The notes under the pieces were generated by a model. It saw nothing but the letters and a program-made list of their open reading frames with translations. It was not told where the DNA came from and ran no database searches. Below, piece by piece: positions 45,721 through 54,813 of a stretch of 64,000 nt of DNA. Each line of letters begins with the position of its first letter. Positions within the stretch are counted from its first letter, which is position 1. The translations under genes and the position numbers were made by a program. This stretch comes from Oceanobacillus luteolus (lineage in GTDB: Bacteria > Bacillota > Bacilli > Bacillales > Amphibacillaceae), in the NCBI RefSeq assembly GCF_023715655.1, contig NZ_JAMBON010000012.1, positions 27,670 to 91,669 of the forward strand, given 5' to 3'.

Positions 45721-46167
45721 ATGTCAACTGCACCTTATGGAGTAAAATCTACCTTTTGGTTGCAACTGTTTATCCTTCTAGCTACTTTTGCAGTGCTCAT
45801 TTTCCTTATCTATTTTTTGCTTAGAAAATTGTTTCGAATAGAGAGGGAAGAAGACAAATATTATGCATCAACGTTCATGAATCCATTTCATAAGAAGTTG
45901 GATCGAACAACTAGAGTCGTATTTATGGTTTTAATGTTCATCGGATATGTTATCAATGTTTCAAGGCTGCCTGAAGAACCCCTGTGGTACTGGCAACCAT
46001 GGTATTTCCTGTTTGTCATGATATTCACTACTGAATGTCTACGAGTCTTTATGCAATGGAAGCACGTTGCAAATCGTAAAATATATAGACTTACCCTTAC
46101 CAGGTTAGTTTGTCTCGGTTTATTAACTACAGCTTTCTTTGTTGCTATACAACTCGGTATGCTTTGA
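45721..46167 (+). CDS. DUF4181-like membrane protein
   Basis: 148 aa with four helices (about 10-34, 62-80, 90-108 and 122-145). The middle part RKLFRIEREEDKYYASTFMNPFHKKLDRTTRVVFMVLMF and ECLRVFMQWKH fit DUF4181. The function is unknown. It stands 24 bases before another membrane protein on the same strand. The start is ATG with AAAGGA upstream. Confidence 0.7.
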   Translation: MSTAPYGVKSTFWLQLFILLATFAVLIFLIYFLLRKLFRIEREEDKYYASTFMNPFHKKLDRTTRVVFMVLMFIGYVINVSRLPEEPLWYWQPWYFLFVMIFTTECLRVFMQWKHVANRKIYRLTLTRLVCLGLLTTAFFVAIQLGML

Positions 46168-46191
46168 TAATTAATGAGTTAGGGTGAACGT

Positions 46192-46794
46192 ATGATAGCC
46201 TCCAGTATGATAATGGGATGGGTCGGGATTTCAATTTTTGTGCTGATCGCTTCCACTCTTCGAAAGTTGATGAAAGATAATGAGTACGCTTTCCTTCATG
46301 TACTAATGACATTCATGTATGCGATGTGGCTGCCCTTACCTTTAACTTTTTATCGATTATTGAATACAGATTTGCTGCTGGTTGGGACAATATTCGGACT
46401 CATTTATCTAGTCATGATTGTTATTGCAATGGCACTTCAAGCTGGTCATATTTCATATATCGTAAAGCATAATGATCATCAGATATCTGAAATGCATGGA
46501 GATTACATGATGGCGGTAATATCCAACCCTATGGAAGGATTAGCTAATATTTTCAAGTGTATATGGGCCTGGTTTTTAGGTGTTTCGTTTTGGAAAAATG
46601 ATGAGATGATGATGGCTGCTATCATGTTTCTTTTTAGTCTATTCTTCTTCTATTATTTACTCATCGTGTTGGAGCAGAGTGTAGTAAAGCAGATGAAGGG
46701 TATTACAAATGTAAAGCCAAACCAAACTTTCGTTAATCTAGAAACATTTGTGTTCTTTCTGGCTTTAGTCGGATATATTACGATAAAACCTTAA
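46192..46794 (+). CDS. membrane protein, unknown
   Basis: 200 aa with about five hydrophobic segments (5-22, 35-52, 60-83, 118-133, 145-165 and 180-198). A His/Asp-rich loop lies between the third and fourth (KHNDHQISEMHGDYM). No family recognised. It is probably cotranscribed with the DUF4181 protein. The ATG has AGGGTGAA upstream. Confidence 0.65.
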   Translation: MIASSMIMGWVGISIFVLIASTLRKLMKDNEYAFLHVLMTFMYAMWLPLPLTFYRLLNTDLLLVGTIFGLIYLVMIVIAMALQAGHISYIVKHNDHQISEMHGDYMMAVISNPMEGLANIFKCIWAWFLGVSFWKNDEMMMAAIMFLFSLFFFYYLLIVLEQSVVKQMKGITNVKPNQTFVNLETFVFFLALVGYITIKP

Positions 46795-46839
46795 TATGGG
46801 AAAGTAAGTCTGTGTTTAATACATGTAAAGGAGTTTGAT

Positions 46840-47706
46840 ATGTTAACTCAAGTCATTAAGCAATTCGGATTGCAGATTACAAACATTGATGAAGTAGATG
46901 ATTCACATAGTTCTATGGTATATAAGTGCAGATTACCAGAAAGTGATCATGTTTACATAAAAATCCCCTATACAACTTTGAAATACCAAAGAGAATTAGA
47001 AGCCTATCAAATTCTACAAGACAACATACCTATTCCTAAGCTTCTGGATTATTGGCCTGGGGATGAGGAAATTCCAGGCGCTTTTTTATTATCTGAATTA
47101 GAAGGACGGCCTTTATCAGCAAGAGACTCACGTTCCATCGCATACCAAGTTGGAGTCATCCACGCTCAAATGCACAACATACCACCTCCAGCTCATTTGT
47201 TAGCCGGTATACAGAATGAATTTCCCAATTGGTCTTCATTTATAGACAAGCAATTTCACAGTTTTGCCCAAGATGTAAAGACTGTTTTAGATGAGAGTAC
47301 GTACCATTTGGCCCTGGAAAAGTTTGAGAACATAAAAAGCCAACTGCCTGAACCGGATGGACCGAGTTTCGTCCATATGGATTTCCGTCCGGCAAATATA
47401 ATTGTGGATAACGATAAAGTTACAGGTATCATCGATTTTGAAAGTGTACGTTTCGGGTCTACCGAAATTGATTTCACTAAATTGTATCGGGACTTTTTAA
47501 GCTATGATATCAGCTTGCTGGAGAACTACAAAACAGGATATAGCAGTGTAAGACCATTGATAGACCTGGAAGCTGTACTTCCCTTTTATCGTTTTACAGA
47601 TGCCTTCAACAGCATTGGCTGGTCGATACGACGAGGAATAGAAAAGAACAAACATTTTTTCGAGGCAAACGTAACAATGTTGAACCATTTTTTAAAGAAA
47701 AATTAA
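46840..47706 (+). CDS. aminoglycoside phosphotransferase-like kinase
   Basis: 288 aa with the APH/choline-kinase fold. The Brenner-type motif FVHMDFRPANIIVDND and the DFG-equivalent GIIDFESVRFGSTEIDF are present. The N-lobe includes MVYKCRLPESDHVYIKI and PIPKLLDYWPGDEEIPGAFLLSEL. The substrate is unknown. It lies 20 bases before a TIM-barrel isomerase-like gene, suggesting a shared small-molecule pathway rather than drug resistance. The ATG has AAAGGAG upstream. Confidence 0.82.
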   Translation: MLTQVIKQFGLQITNIDEVDDSHSSMVYKCRLPESDHVYIKIPYTTLKYQRELEAYQILQDNIPIPKLLDYWPGDEEIPGAFLLSELEGRPLSARDSRSIAYQVGVIHAQMHNIPPPAHLLAGIQNEFPNWSSFIDKQFHSFAQDVKTVLDESTYHLALEKFENIKSQLPEPDGPSFVHMDFRPANIIVDNDKVTGIIDFESVRFGSTEIDFTKLYRDFLSYDISLLENYKTGYSSVRPLIDLEAVLPFYRFTDAFNSIGWSIRRGIEKNKHFFEANVTMLNHFLKKN

Positions 47707-47726
47707 AAGTAAAGGAGGAGGATGAA

Positions 47727-48542
47727 TTGCCACGCTCTATCGGGCTTTCCGGAAGTATCATCATGTCTGAACCTGCAAAGCTGTCTCAATTATTTACTTA
47801 TGATCACATTAATCATATCGAGATAGGAGAATTTCCTGATGAAGCTGCATTTCATCAGTTTCTAAAACTCTTAAAAGAAGAAAATAAAACATTTGGCTTG
47901 CATTCCCCATTGTACAGAAACCAAAGCAAATATGATTTACTGGAAAAAGTACAATTCCATTCAGAGGAAGCTTGGATACAATTTGAATCTGAAGTCGAGT
48001 TGATGTCTAAATTTGGGGCAGAGTATATTCTGGTCCATTTCCCATATTTCAAAGATAAAATAACGGACGACGTGAATCTAGTGATCGAAGATGCTTTAAA
48101 AAAATTAAGTATCTTGCAAGAAAAATTCTCCATCCCCATCGTGTGTGAACCAAAACTCGGGCATAATCGTTCAACCTTTGGAATTGAGGCCCTCCATTCT
48201 TTCCCAATAGAAATATGGGATAAGTATGGAATAAACATCTGTATCGATATCTGTGATTATTTACTGGCCGTGGAGGATGAGACATCGAGTTATATCGAAA
48301 AGTGGAAAGACCATATTAAAGTAGTCCATTTGCATAATGTTGAATTTCAGCAAAACAAGTACATCTGGGTACCAGTTCATCCATCACATGAGACAGCACC
48401 CTCCTATTATAATGTTGGGTACTTAATAAAACTCCTTGCAAAAAGTTCAGATGTCTTTTTTATTTTTGAGCACACGCCACATTCCAACCCTACCCGAAAA
48501 TTCGTTGAAGAAGGGATACGTTGGGTAAAAAGTTTGATATGA
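47727..48542 (+). CDS. TIM-barrel sugar phosphate isomerase/AP-endonuclease-2-like protein
   Basis: 271 aa of the xylose-isomerase-like fold. Metal-site segments include TFGLHSPLY, YILVHFPYF, IPIVCEPKLG, GINICIDICDYL, IKVVHLHNV and FFIFEHTPHS. The start is TTG 47727 with AAAGGAGGAGG upstream. It is coupled to the kinase gene before it. The substrate is unknown; a sugar, inositol-like or sugar-phosphate compound would be usual for this fold. Confidence 0.78.
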   Translation: MPRSIGLSGSIIMSEPAKLSQLFTYDHINHIEIGEFPDEAAFHQFLKLLKEENKTFGLHSPLYRNQSKYDLLEKVQFHSEEAWIQFESEVELMSKFGAEYILVHFPYFKDKITDDVNLVIEDALKKLSILQEKFSIPIVCEPKLGHNRSTFGIEALHSFPIEIWDKYGINICIDICDYLLAVEDETSSYIEKWKDHIKVVHLHNVEFQQNKYIWVPVHPSHETAPSYYNVGYLIKLLAKSSDVFFIFEHTPHSNPTRKFVEEGIRWVKSLI

Positions 48543-48649
48543 TAGTAGTATACTCCTAACACTCAATTAGATTAGTAGTTATCTTTACAACTAGAAAGCG
48601 TTTTCATATAATGATATTAATTCACACATAATTGAAGGAGGTCGTACAT

Positions 48650-50629
48650 ATGGAGCGTCTAAAAGAAGGTACCCTACTTTGGGAACCTACGAAAGATAGA
48701 ATAGAAAATAGCAATCTAAATCACTACATGAATTGGCTAAAAAAAGAGAAGAACTTATCATTCGACAGTTACGATAAACTTTGGGACTGGTCGGTGACCG
48801 ATGTGGAAGACTTCTGGGAATCACTTTGGGGATACTTTGATATCCAGTCCGAAACCCCATACCATTCTGTTTTATCAGAACGTAAAATGCCTGGTGCTAA
48901 ATGGTTTGAAGGCGCAACAATCAACTACACAGAACATATCTTCAGAAATAGAGATTTAGAGAAAACGGCCATCATCCATACTTCGGAAGTACGACCTGGG
49001 CTTCATGAAGTCAGCTGGGGAAAACTTTATCAAGACACCGCAGCAGTCCAACAAACATTGAAACAACTAGGCGTGGAGAAAGGTGATCGGGTCGTAAGCT
49101 ATAGTGCCAATAATTATGAAACAATTGTAGCATTCTTGGCTACTGCCAGCTTAGGAGCCATTTGGTCCAGTGCTTCACCAGACTTCGGAACACAGAGCGT
49201 AATTGACCGATTCAAACAAATCAACCCTAAAGTGATGTTTACCATAGACGGATACGGCTATGGCGGAAAAAAATTCAATAGACTACAAACCGTAAAAGAT
49301 ATTCAGTCTGAGCTCTCTTCACTGGAAGCTACCATTGTTATACCTTATTTGGATGCAGATGCCGACTTCAGTGATTTAAAGAATCCAACTACTTGGGAGA
49401 AAGCTACTCAATCTACGGAAAATGTTGCCTTAACCTATGAGCATGTGGAGTTCAACGATCCGTTATGGATTTTATTCTCTTCTGGAACAACTGGGAAACC
49501 AAAGCCAATTGTACATAGTCAGGGCGGTATTTTAATTGAGCATTTTAAAGCAATTTCTTTCCACTGTGACTTGGATGAAAACGAACGATTTTTCTGGTTC
49601 ACAACGACCGGCTGGATGATGTGGAACTTCCTTGTAGGTGGATTGCTTACAGGCACGACGATTATTCTATATGACGGTAATCCGGCTTACCCTTCTACTG
49701 ATACACTATGGAAGCTTGCTGAGGATACAAAGATGACTGTTTTTGGCACGAGCGCAAGCTATATCACTGCATGTATGAAAGACGGTCTGGTGCCTAAGGA
49801 TAAATTCGATCTAAGTGCGCTGAAAAATATCAGTTCAACCGGTTCTCCACTTCCTCCAGAAGGCTTCCAGTGGTGCTATGACAATGTAAAAGATGACCTG
49901 TGGATTGCTTCAGTAAGTGGCGGTACCGATGTTTGTACAGCTTTTGTCATTGGAGCACCAACTTTACCAGTATATGCAGGTGAATTGCAATGTCGCGGAC
50001 TTGGAGCCAAAGTCGAAAGCTTTGACGAGTTAGGTGAAGCGCATATTAATCAAGTCGGTGAACTCGTCTTGACCGAACCATTTCCATCGATGCCAATTTT
50101 CTTCTGGAACGATGAAAATGGAGTACGTCTCTATGAAAGTTATTTCGACTTATATGATGGAATCTGGAGTCATGGAGATTACATCAAAGTAACGGATCGC
50201 GGAACTTGTATCATTTATGGTCGTTCTGATGCAACAATTAACCGAGGTGGAATTCGGATTGGTACAGCTGAGATTTATCGGGCCGTTGATAAAATTCCGG
50301 AGATTGAAGACAGCTTAATTGTCGACATCCCTTCTCCTTCTGGTGATTCGGTTACTCCATTGTTCGTCGTATTAAAAGAAGGCTATGAACTTACTGATAA
50401 TTTAAAAACTGAAATCAAAAAACATATTCGGGAGTACTGCTCACCAAGACATGTACCAACTGAAATCTATGCTGCTCCGGATTTGCCAAAAACGTTGAAC
50501 GGTAAAAAATTAGAAGTACCTGTCAAAAAAATCCTTATGGGACAGCCAGTTGATCGTGTGGTAAATAAAGGGTCACTCGGTAATCAGCGCTCCCTTGAGT
50601 ACTTCATGGATTTTGCAGAAAAACTATAA
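48650..50629 (+). CDS. acetoacetyl-CoA synthetase
   Basis: It activates acetoacetate with ATP and CoA. 659 aa, ANL superfamily. The P-loop is LFSSGTTGKPKPIVHSQGG; others are TTTGWMMWNFLVGG, WIASVSGGTDVCTAF, WSHGDYIKVTDRG, GRSDATINRGGIRIGTAEIY and the C-terminal Lys in PKTLNGKKLEVPVKK. The long N-terminal cap (WDWSVTDVEDFWESLWGYFDI) fits acetoacetate ligases (AcsA/AACS) rather than acetyl-CoA synthetase. ATG 48650 has AAGGAGG upstream. Confidence 0.92.
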   Translation: MERLKEGTLLWEPTKDRIENSNLNHYMNWLKKEKNLSFDSYDKLWDWSVTDVEDFWESLWGYFDIQSETPYHSVLSERKMPGAKWFEGATINYTEHIFRNRDLEKTAIIHTSEVRPGLHEVSWGKLYQDTAAVQQTLKQLGVEKGDRVVSYSANNYETIVAFLATASLGAIWSSASPDFGTQSVIDRFKQINPKVMFTIDGYGYGGKKFNRLQTVKDIQSELSSLEATIVIPYLDADADFSDLKNPTTWEKATQSTENVALTYEHVEFNDPLWILFSSGTTGKPKPIVHSQGGILIEHFKAISFHCDLDENERFFWFTTTGWMMWNFLVGGLLTGTTIILYDGNPAYPSTDTLWKLAEDTKMTVFGTSASYITACMKDGLVPKDKFDLSALKNISSTGSPLPPEGFQWCYDNVKDDLWIASVSGGTDVCTAFVIGAPTLPVYAGELQCRGLGAKVESFDELGEAHINQVGELVLTEPFPSMPIFFWNDENGVRLYESYFDLYDGIWSHGDYIKVTDRGTCIIYGRSDATINRGGIRIGTAEIYRAVDKIPEIEDSLIVDIPSPSGDSVTPLFVVLKEGYELTDNLKTEIKKHIREYCSPRHVPTEIYAAPDLPKTLNGKKLEVPVKKILMGQPVDRVVNKGSLGNQRSLEYFMDFAEKL

Positions 50630-50726
50630 TGTGAATATTCATTCAGTCAAGGGTCCCCACCTTTTCTATCGAGCAGGCCTTATATTAGAAGGCGGGTCTT
50701 ACATCCTGTACATTTGCAATAAAATA

Positions 50727-50770
50727 CAAGGCTTAGGATTGCATATCAGCATCCCTAAGCCTTGTATTTA
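50727..50770. terminator. bidirectional terminator after acetoacetyl-CoA synthetase
   Basis: AATACAAGGCTTAGG pairs with CCTAAGCCTTGTATT with a 12-base loop. It lies between two converging genes. Confidence 0.88.
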
Positions 50771-50771
50771 T

Positions 50772-51134
50772 TTAAATCGTTTGTATCATTTCCACCCTAT
50801 TCCCGAATGGATCTCTGAATTCGAACCGGTCAAAACCAGGTATAGGAACGGATTCAATTACTTTAATATCATGTTGTTCTAATGTACCCTTCCAATAAGC
50901 TATATCTTCAACTTGATATGCAATATGGGCTTTGGTCTTCGTCCTATCCACATCATCTTCCGTTCCCACGTGAACATCCCTATCCCCTACCCTCAACCAG
51001 AATCCTCCTCGTCCTTTTAGCGGTTCAGGTTTCTCGATTTCAGGCAATCCTAAAATATTACAGTAAAAGTCTTTAGCTTGCTCTTCCGTATTTTTGGGAA
51101 TAGTAATTTGAACATGATGCAATCCAATAATCAT
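50772..51134 (-). CDS. VOC-family (glyoxalase/bleomycin resistance) protein
   Basis: 120 aa with one VOC fold made of two beta-alpha-beta-beta-beta units. Metal-ligand type residues are His5/6 in IIGLHHVQITI, Glu36 region, His in VHVGTEDD and Glu near the end in PFGNRVEMI. The substrate is unknown. The ATG has AGGGGGAA upstream. Single-gene unit. Confidence 0.85.
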   Translation of the reverse strand: MIIGLHHVQITIPKNTEEQAKDFYCNILGLPEIEKPEPLKGRGGFWLRVGDRDVHVGTEDDVDRTKTKAHIAYQVEDIAYWKGTLEQHDIKVIESVPIPGFDRFEFRDPFGNRVEMIQTI

Positions 51135-51267
51135 AGTGATTCCCCCTTTTGATTTACTAACTCTCCCACTAATTAAATATTACTAAGATTTGTCCGATAA
51201 GTATAATATATGTTATTTATATATATTAATAATATATAATTATACAAAGGATTTTTGTAGTGGTAGC

Positions 51268-51296
51268 TCGCTCCCTTGTAGTAAGGTAGTGAGAAT
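51268..51296. repeat. imperfect inverted repeat before the ATL gene
   Basis: CTCGCTCCCTT and AAGGTAGTGAG form a near-palindrome about 55-80 bases before the ATL start. It could be an operator or a 5' hairpin. No T-run follows. Confidence 0.35.
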
Positions 51297-51348
51297 ATGA
51301 CAGTTTACTAAAGTTCATTTACACTTTTATTAAAAAGGAAGTGCAAAT

Positions 51349-51678
51349 ATGTTACCATTTACCGAAAAAGTGATACAAGTTATCAAAAAAATCCCCGAAG
51401 GAAAAGTCATGACATATGGCCAAATTGCCAAGCTTTCAGGACATCCGAAAGCTGCACGCCAAGTAGCACGGATTCTCCATAGTATGAGTAAAAAACATCA
51501 TCTGCCATGGCATCGGGTAATTAATGCAAAAGGACAAATTGCTATACAAGATGAGGCCACTTACTACGAACAAATGATGTCCTTGCAGGCAGAGGGAGTT
51601 GAAGTGGATGCTTCAGGTAGAGTAGATCTGGAGAAATATAGGGTGAATTGGCAATCCGATTATATTGACCTTGACTAG
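51349..51678 (+). CDS. alkyltransferase-like protein (ATL), MGMT C-domain without catalytic Cys
   Basis: 109 aa that match the DNA-binding domain of O6-methylguanine methyltransferase (GKVMTYGQIAKLSGHPKAARQVARIL). The active-site motif PCHRV is PWHRV here (LPWHRVINAKGQI), so it cannot accept a methyl group. ATL proteins bind O6-alkylguanine and hand it to nucleotide excision repair. AAGGAAGTG precedes the ATG. It stands in a repair-rich stretch with tandem uvsE genes about 2 kb away. Confidence 0.88.
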   Translation: MLPFTEKVIQVIKKIPEGKVMTYGQIAKLSGHPKAARQVARILHSMSKKHHLPWHRVINAKGQIAIQDEATYYEQMMSLQAEGVEVDASGRVDLEKYRVNWQSDYIDLD

Positions 51679-51768
51679 TCCAAAATGAGATAATCTTCCA
51701 TAATATAACCTTTAAATATATGGAGCTTCGAGTCTCATGAAACTCTTTAAAGAAAAGAGGGATGGATA

Positions 51769-52311
51769 ATGAAACTTGTTGGTGTATCAGGAGCACTTGC
51801 CGGAGAAAAAACATCCGTTGCTGTTGGTGGTGTACTTGCTGCAGCTAGACGCCATGACCCTTCGATAAAAACGGAATTAATCGACTTAAGGGATTACGAT
51901 ATTGAATTCGCTTCAGGCCTTCCTTTATCAGGATATAACGAAGACACCTGGAACGTCGTCAAAAAAATATTAGCTGCTGACTTCTTAGTGTTCGGGACCC
52001 CTATCTATCAGGCATCCTTGTCTGGTGCATTAAAAAACTTGCTGGATCATCTACCTGAATATGCTTTTAAAAATAAAGTGACCGGGATGGTCGCAACAGG
52101 TTGGACAAATAGACATTTTCTTGTTTTGGAATACCACTTGGGATCCATTTTAAATTATTTCAAAGGGCTAACCCCGACAGGGAATGTTTTTATTCATAAT
52201 GATGCATTTGATATTGAAAGCAATGAAATTATTGATGAAAGAATCCATGACAGAATGGAAAAACTGGCTAAAGAAATGATCTATTTACAAAAAGGGATTT
52301 TAAACAGGTAG
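51769..52311 (+). CDS. NADPH-dependent FMN reductase-like flavoprotein
   Basis: 180 aa flavodoxin-like fold. SGALAGEKTS-type phosphate loop and FGTPIYQASLSGALKNLLDHLPEYAFKNKVTGMVATG fit the FMN_red family. Cytoplasmic. The ATG has AAGAGAGGGA upstream. The partner or substrate is unknown. Confidence 0.85.
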   Translation: MKLVGVSGALAGEKTSVAVGGVLAAARRHDPSIKTELIDLRDYDIEFASGLPLSGYNEDTWNVVKKILAADFLVFGTPIYQASLSGALKNLLDHLPEYAFKNKVTGMVATGWTNRHFLVLEYHLGSILNYFKGLTPTGNVFIHNDAFDIESNEIIDERIHDRMEKLAKEMIYLQKGILNR

Positions 52312-52357
52312 CATTTCATTTAAAAACAAGATAAAATGTAGGTCAAATGAATACAAA

Positions 52358-52400
52358 TGAAAAAACATCATGGCTGTTTAAAGCGATGATGTTTATTTTT
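52358..52400. terminator. bidirectional terminator between the FMN reductase gene and the 44-aa gene
   Basis: AAACATCAT-GC pairs with GC-ATGATGTTT over a 10-base loop, with T-runs on both outer sides. It supports the small minus-strand gene as a real transcription unit. Confidence 0.78.
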
Positions 52401-52418
52401 ATGTCAATAACTAGATTG

Positions 52419-52553
52419 TTAATCCCTTTTACTCAAGTATTCGTTAGGGGCTTCACCTTTTTCAGCATTATAATTTTTGTATTGACTTTTTCGTCCGTTG
52501 CGATGCTCCCCACTTTGTGTGTTTTCCTTGAACTGTCTTTTCTGATTACTCAA
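52419..52553 (-). CDS. small 44-aa hydrophilic protein, unknown
   Basis: A TTG at 52553 lies seven bases after AGGAGG and opens a 44-codon frame beginning SNQKRQFKENTQSGEHRNGR and ending NAEKGEAPNEYLSKRD. The composition (Lys, Asn, Gln, Glu, no hydrophobic stretch) is like small acid-soluble or other minor spore proteins. A terminator follows at once. No known family matched with confidence. An ATG six bases earlier sits directly on the ribosome site and was not chosen. Confidence 0.68.
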   Translation of the reverse strand: MSNQKRQFKENTQSGEHRNGRKSQYKNYNAEKGEAPNEYLSKRD

Positions 52554-52691
52554 GATCATTCCTCCTAGTGTGAAGTTTTTATTAGTGTTTGAAAATACAC
52601 CGTTATTATTCACATCTTTGAAATTCCATGAGTTATCATTAAAAGACTTTCGTTGCTTATTCGTCCAAGATGCATTTTTTAAAACAATCGT

Positions 52692-53600
52692 TTATTTGGA
52701 TTTATTAAGAAATGATGCTGGTATATCAGCTTTAAAAGATAATTGTTTATTTGTTACCGGGTGAAGGAAAGTTAAGGTCCTTGCATGTAACCCAAGCCTG
52801 CCAATCGCATTTCTCTTCTTTGATCCATATTTTTTATCACCTACAACAGGATGGCCCAAATCCTGCATATGGACACGAATTTGATTTTTTCGGCCGGTTT
52901 CCAGACTCACTTCCAACAATGAAAATTCATTATTCCCTTGGATGACCCTATATCTAGTTTTCGCAAATAAGCCATCATTTGGTGTTTGACTGGAATACAT
53001 GAGATGTGTTTTTGTTTCTCGCAGCCAAGAAGTAATATAGCCTTCCCGCTTGGATACCTTACCTTCAACCAATGCTACATATATCCGCTCTTTAACAGTC
53101 TGGTTCCAATTATCCTGCAGTTTCCTTTTTACTTGTTCACTTTTTGCAAACATCATGACACCCGACGTGTCCTTATCCAAACGATGCACTACGAATATCC
53201 GGTTGTCCGGGTCTTCTCTTTTCACATATTTCATTAATTGGTGTAATGCTGTCTGCTGTTTTTCACTTTCTGTCGCAATAGATAATAATCCAGCTTCTTT
53301 ATTTATAACGATAATATGTTCATCTTCATAAAGTATTTTCATTCCGATCAATACATCTTGCTTCACTGCAGCTTTATTCTTTAAAATAGTAACCCTTTGA
53401 CCTGGCTTTAAGTTATAATTAAACTGCTTTTCGATATGATCATCGACCGTCACTTGACCTCTAGCAAGGATTGATTTGACGGAATTCCTGCTTCGGTTAG
53501 ACATTACCTTTAATAGAAATGCTAATAGTTCATCAGCTTCTTTTACTTCAACACTTATCGATTTGGCGTCTTTTCGATAATTGGACTTTTTATTAGACAT
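52692..53600 (-). CDS. RluA-family pseudouridine synthase
   Basis: 302 aa. An S4-like RNA-binding start (NRSRNSVKSILARGQVTVDDHIEKQFNYNLKPGQ) precedes the synthase domain. The catalytic Asp is in VHRLDKDTSGVMMFAK, and RKNQIRVHMQDLGHPVVGDKKYG is the second signature. It modifies rRNA or tRNA uridine; YlyB-like. The exact site is unknown. ATG with AAGGAGC upstream. Confidence 0.92.
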   Translation of the reverse strand: MSNKKSNYRKDAKSISVEVKEADELLAFLLKVMSNRSRNSVKSILARGQVTVDDHIEKQFNYNLKPGQRVTILKNKAAVKQDVLIGMKILYEDEHIIVINKEAGLLSIATESEKQQTALHQLMKYVKREDPDNRIFVVHRLDKDTSGVMMFAKSEQVKRKLQDNWNQTVKERIYVALVEGKVSKREGYITSWLRETKTHLMYSSQTPNDGLFAKTRYRVIQGNNEFSLLEVSLETGRKNQIRVHMQDLGHPVVGDKKYGSKKRNAIGRLGLHARTLTFLHPVTNKQLSFKADIPASFLNKSK

Positions 53601-53826
53601 ACTGTTTGCTCCTTAAATTTATCATGAGTGTTATCCTAGTGACGACTTCTATCAATAGTAACATTAATCATTATAATAACCTAAATTAGTTATCATAAAA
53701 GTTTACTTACACTTCAATTTCCCTTTCTATACCATCTTACACCCTATAAATTTTCTCCATCTTCATTTCTGCATACATCCATTAACAATTACAGATATTA
53801 ATATTAAAAGCTTTAGGGGGAAGGAA

Positions 53827-54780
53827 ATGAAAATTAGATTTGGATACGTAGCTAATGCATTGGATTTATGGGATGCCAGCCCGTCAAAGGCTTTAACATT
53901 TGCACGCTACTCATCGCTTCCAAAAGAAGAAAGAATGGAAAAGTTAAAATCAGTCACTGCACAAAACCTTCATCATACAAAAAGAATTTTATATTATAAT
54001 ATCGCACATCAAATTGAATTATATCGTCTTTCAAGTTCACTCGTTCCTTTAGCCACTCACCCCGAAGTGAAATGGGACTTCATCACTCCTTTCAAACGTG
54101 AATGGAAGGAAATTGGAGATCTTATACAAAAATTTAAATTAAGGGTAAGTTTTCATCCTAATCAATTTACACTTTTTACAAGCGCCAGAGAAGAAGTGAC
54201 GAGAAATGCCGTTGTGGATATGCAATATCATTATGATATGCTCCAGGCGATGAATGCAGAGGAACAAGGTTTGATCAATATTCATATAGGTGGGGCTTAC
54301 GGCGATAAGAAAAAAACATTAACTAGATTTCATCAGAATCTTAAACAATTGCCAATTCAAATAAAAAATGTCATGACTTTGGAAAATGATGATAAAACAT
54401 ATAACGTCTCGGAGACTCTGATAACGTGTGAACGAGAGCGTATTCCTATGCTCTTGGATTATCATCACCATATGGCGAATCCAACGGAAAGTGACTTAGC
54501 TGACTACTTACCGCGTATTTTCGCTACATGGAATGACTTTCACCTAATACCTAAAGTACATATATCTTCACCAAAGTCTGAAAAGGCATATCGTTCACAT
54601 GCTGATCATGTATCTTTAGAATTTATCCTTCCTTTCTTAAAATTGGCTAAAGAACTGAATCAGGATTTCGACATCATGATTGAAGCAAAACAAAAAAACT
54701 TGGCCATGCACAGACTGGTTGAGGAGATATCTCGAATACGTAGTGTTAAACGTATATCAGGCGCTGCTGTAGAATGGTGA
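53827..54780 (+). CDS. uvsE: UV DNA damage endonuclease (copy 1)
   Basis: It nicks DNA 5' to UV photoproducts in an alternative excision repair. 317-aa TIM barrel with the UvsE metal set: SFHPNQF, NIHIGG, TLENDD, LLDYHHH, PKVHISSPK (with the carboxylated Lys), SHADHV and IMIEAKQK. YRLSSSLVPLAT matches the damage-probing loop. The ATG follows GGGGGAAGG. A second copy starts 33 bases after it. Confidence 0.92.
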   Translation: MKIRFGYVANALDLWDASPSKALTFARYSSLPKEERMEKLKSVTAQNLHHTKRILYYNIAHQIELYRLSSSLVPLATHPEVKWDFITPFKREWKEIGDLIQKFKLRVSFHPNQFTLFTSAREEVTRNAVVDMQYHYDMLQAMNAEEQGLINIHIGGAYGDKKKTLTRFHQNLKQLPIQIKNVMTLENDDKTYNVSETLITCERERIPMLLDYHHHMANPTESDLADYLPRIFATWNDFHLIPKVHISSPKSEKAYRSHADHVSLEFILPFLKLAKELNQDFDIMIEAKQKNLAMHRLVEEISRIRSVKRISGAAVEW

Positions 54781-54813
54781 TTAAATAATGTAAAATCAAT
54801 GAGGTGGTTAAAC

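Noticed and set aside
46840..47706. Aminoglycoside resistance gene
   Set aside because: Fold alone does not show resistance; the neighbour is a metabolic TIM barrel and no mobile element is near.
52347..52568. 73-aa hydrophobic frame opposite the 44-aa gene
   Set aside because: No ribosome site, runs through the terminator and is the antisense of a better-supported small gene.
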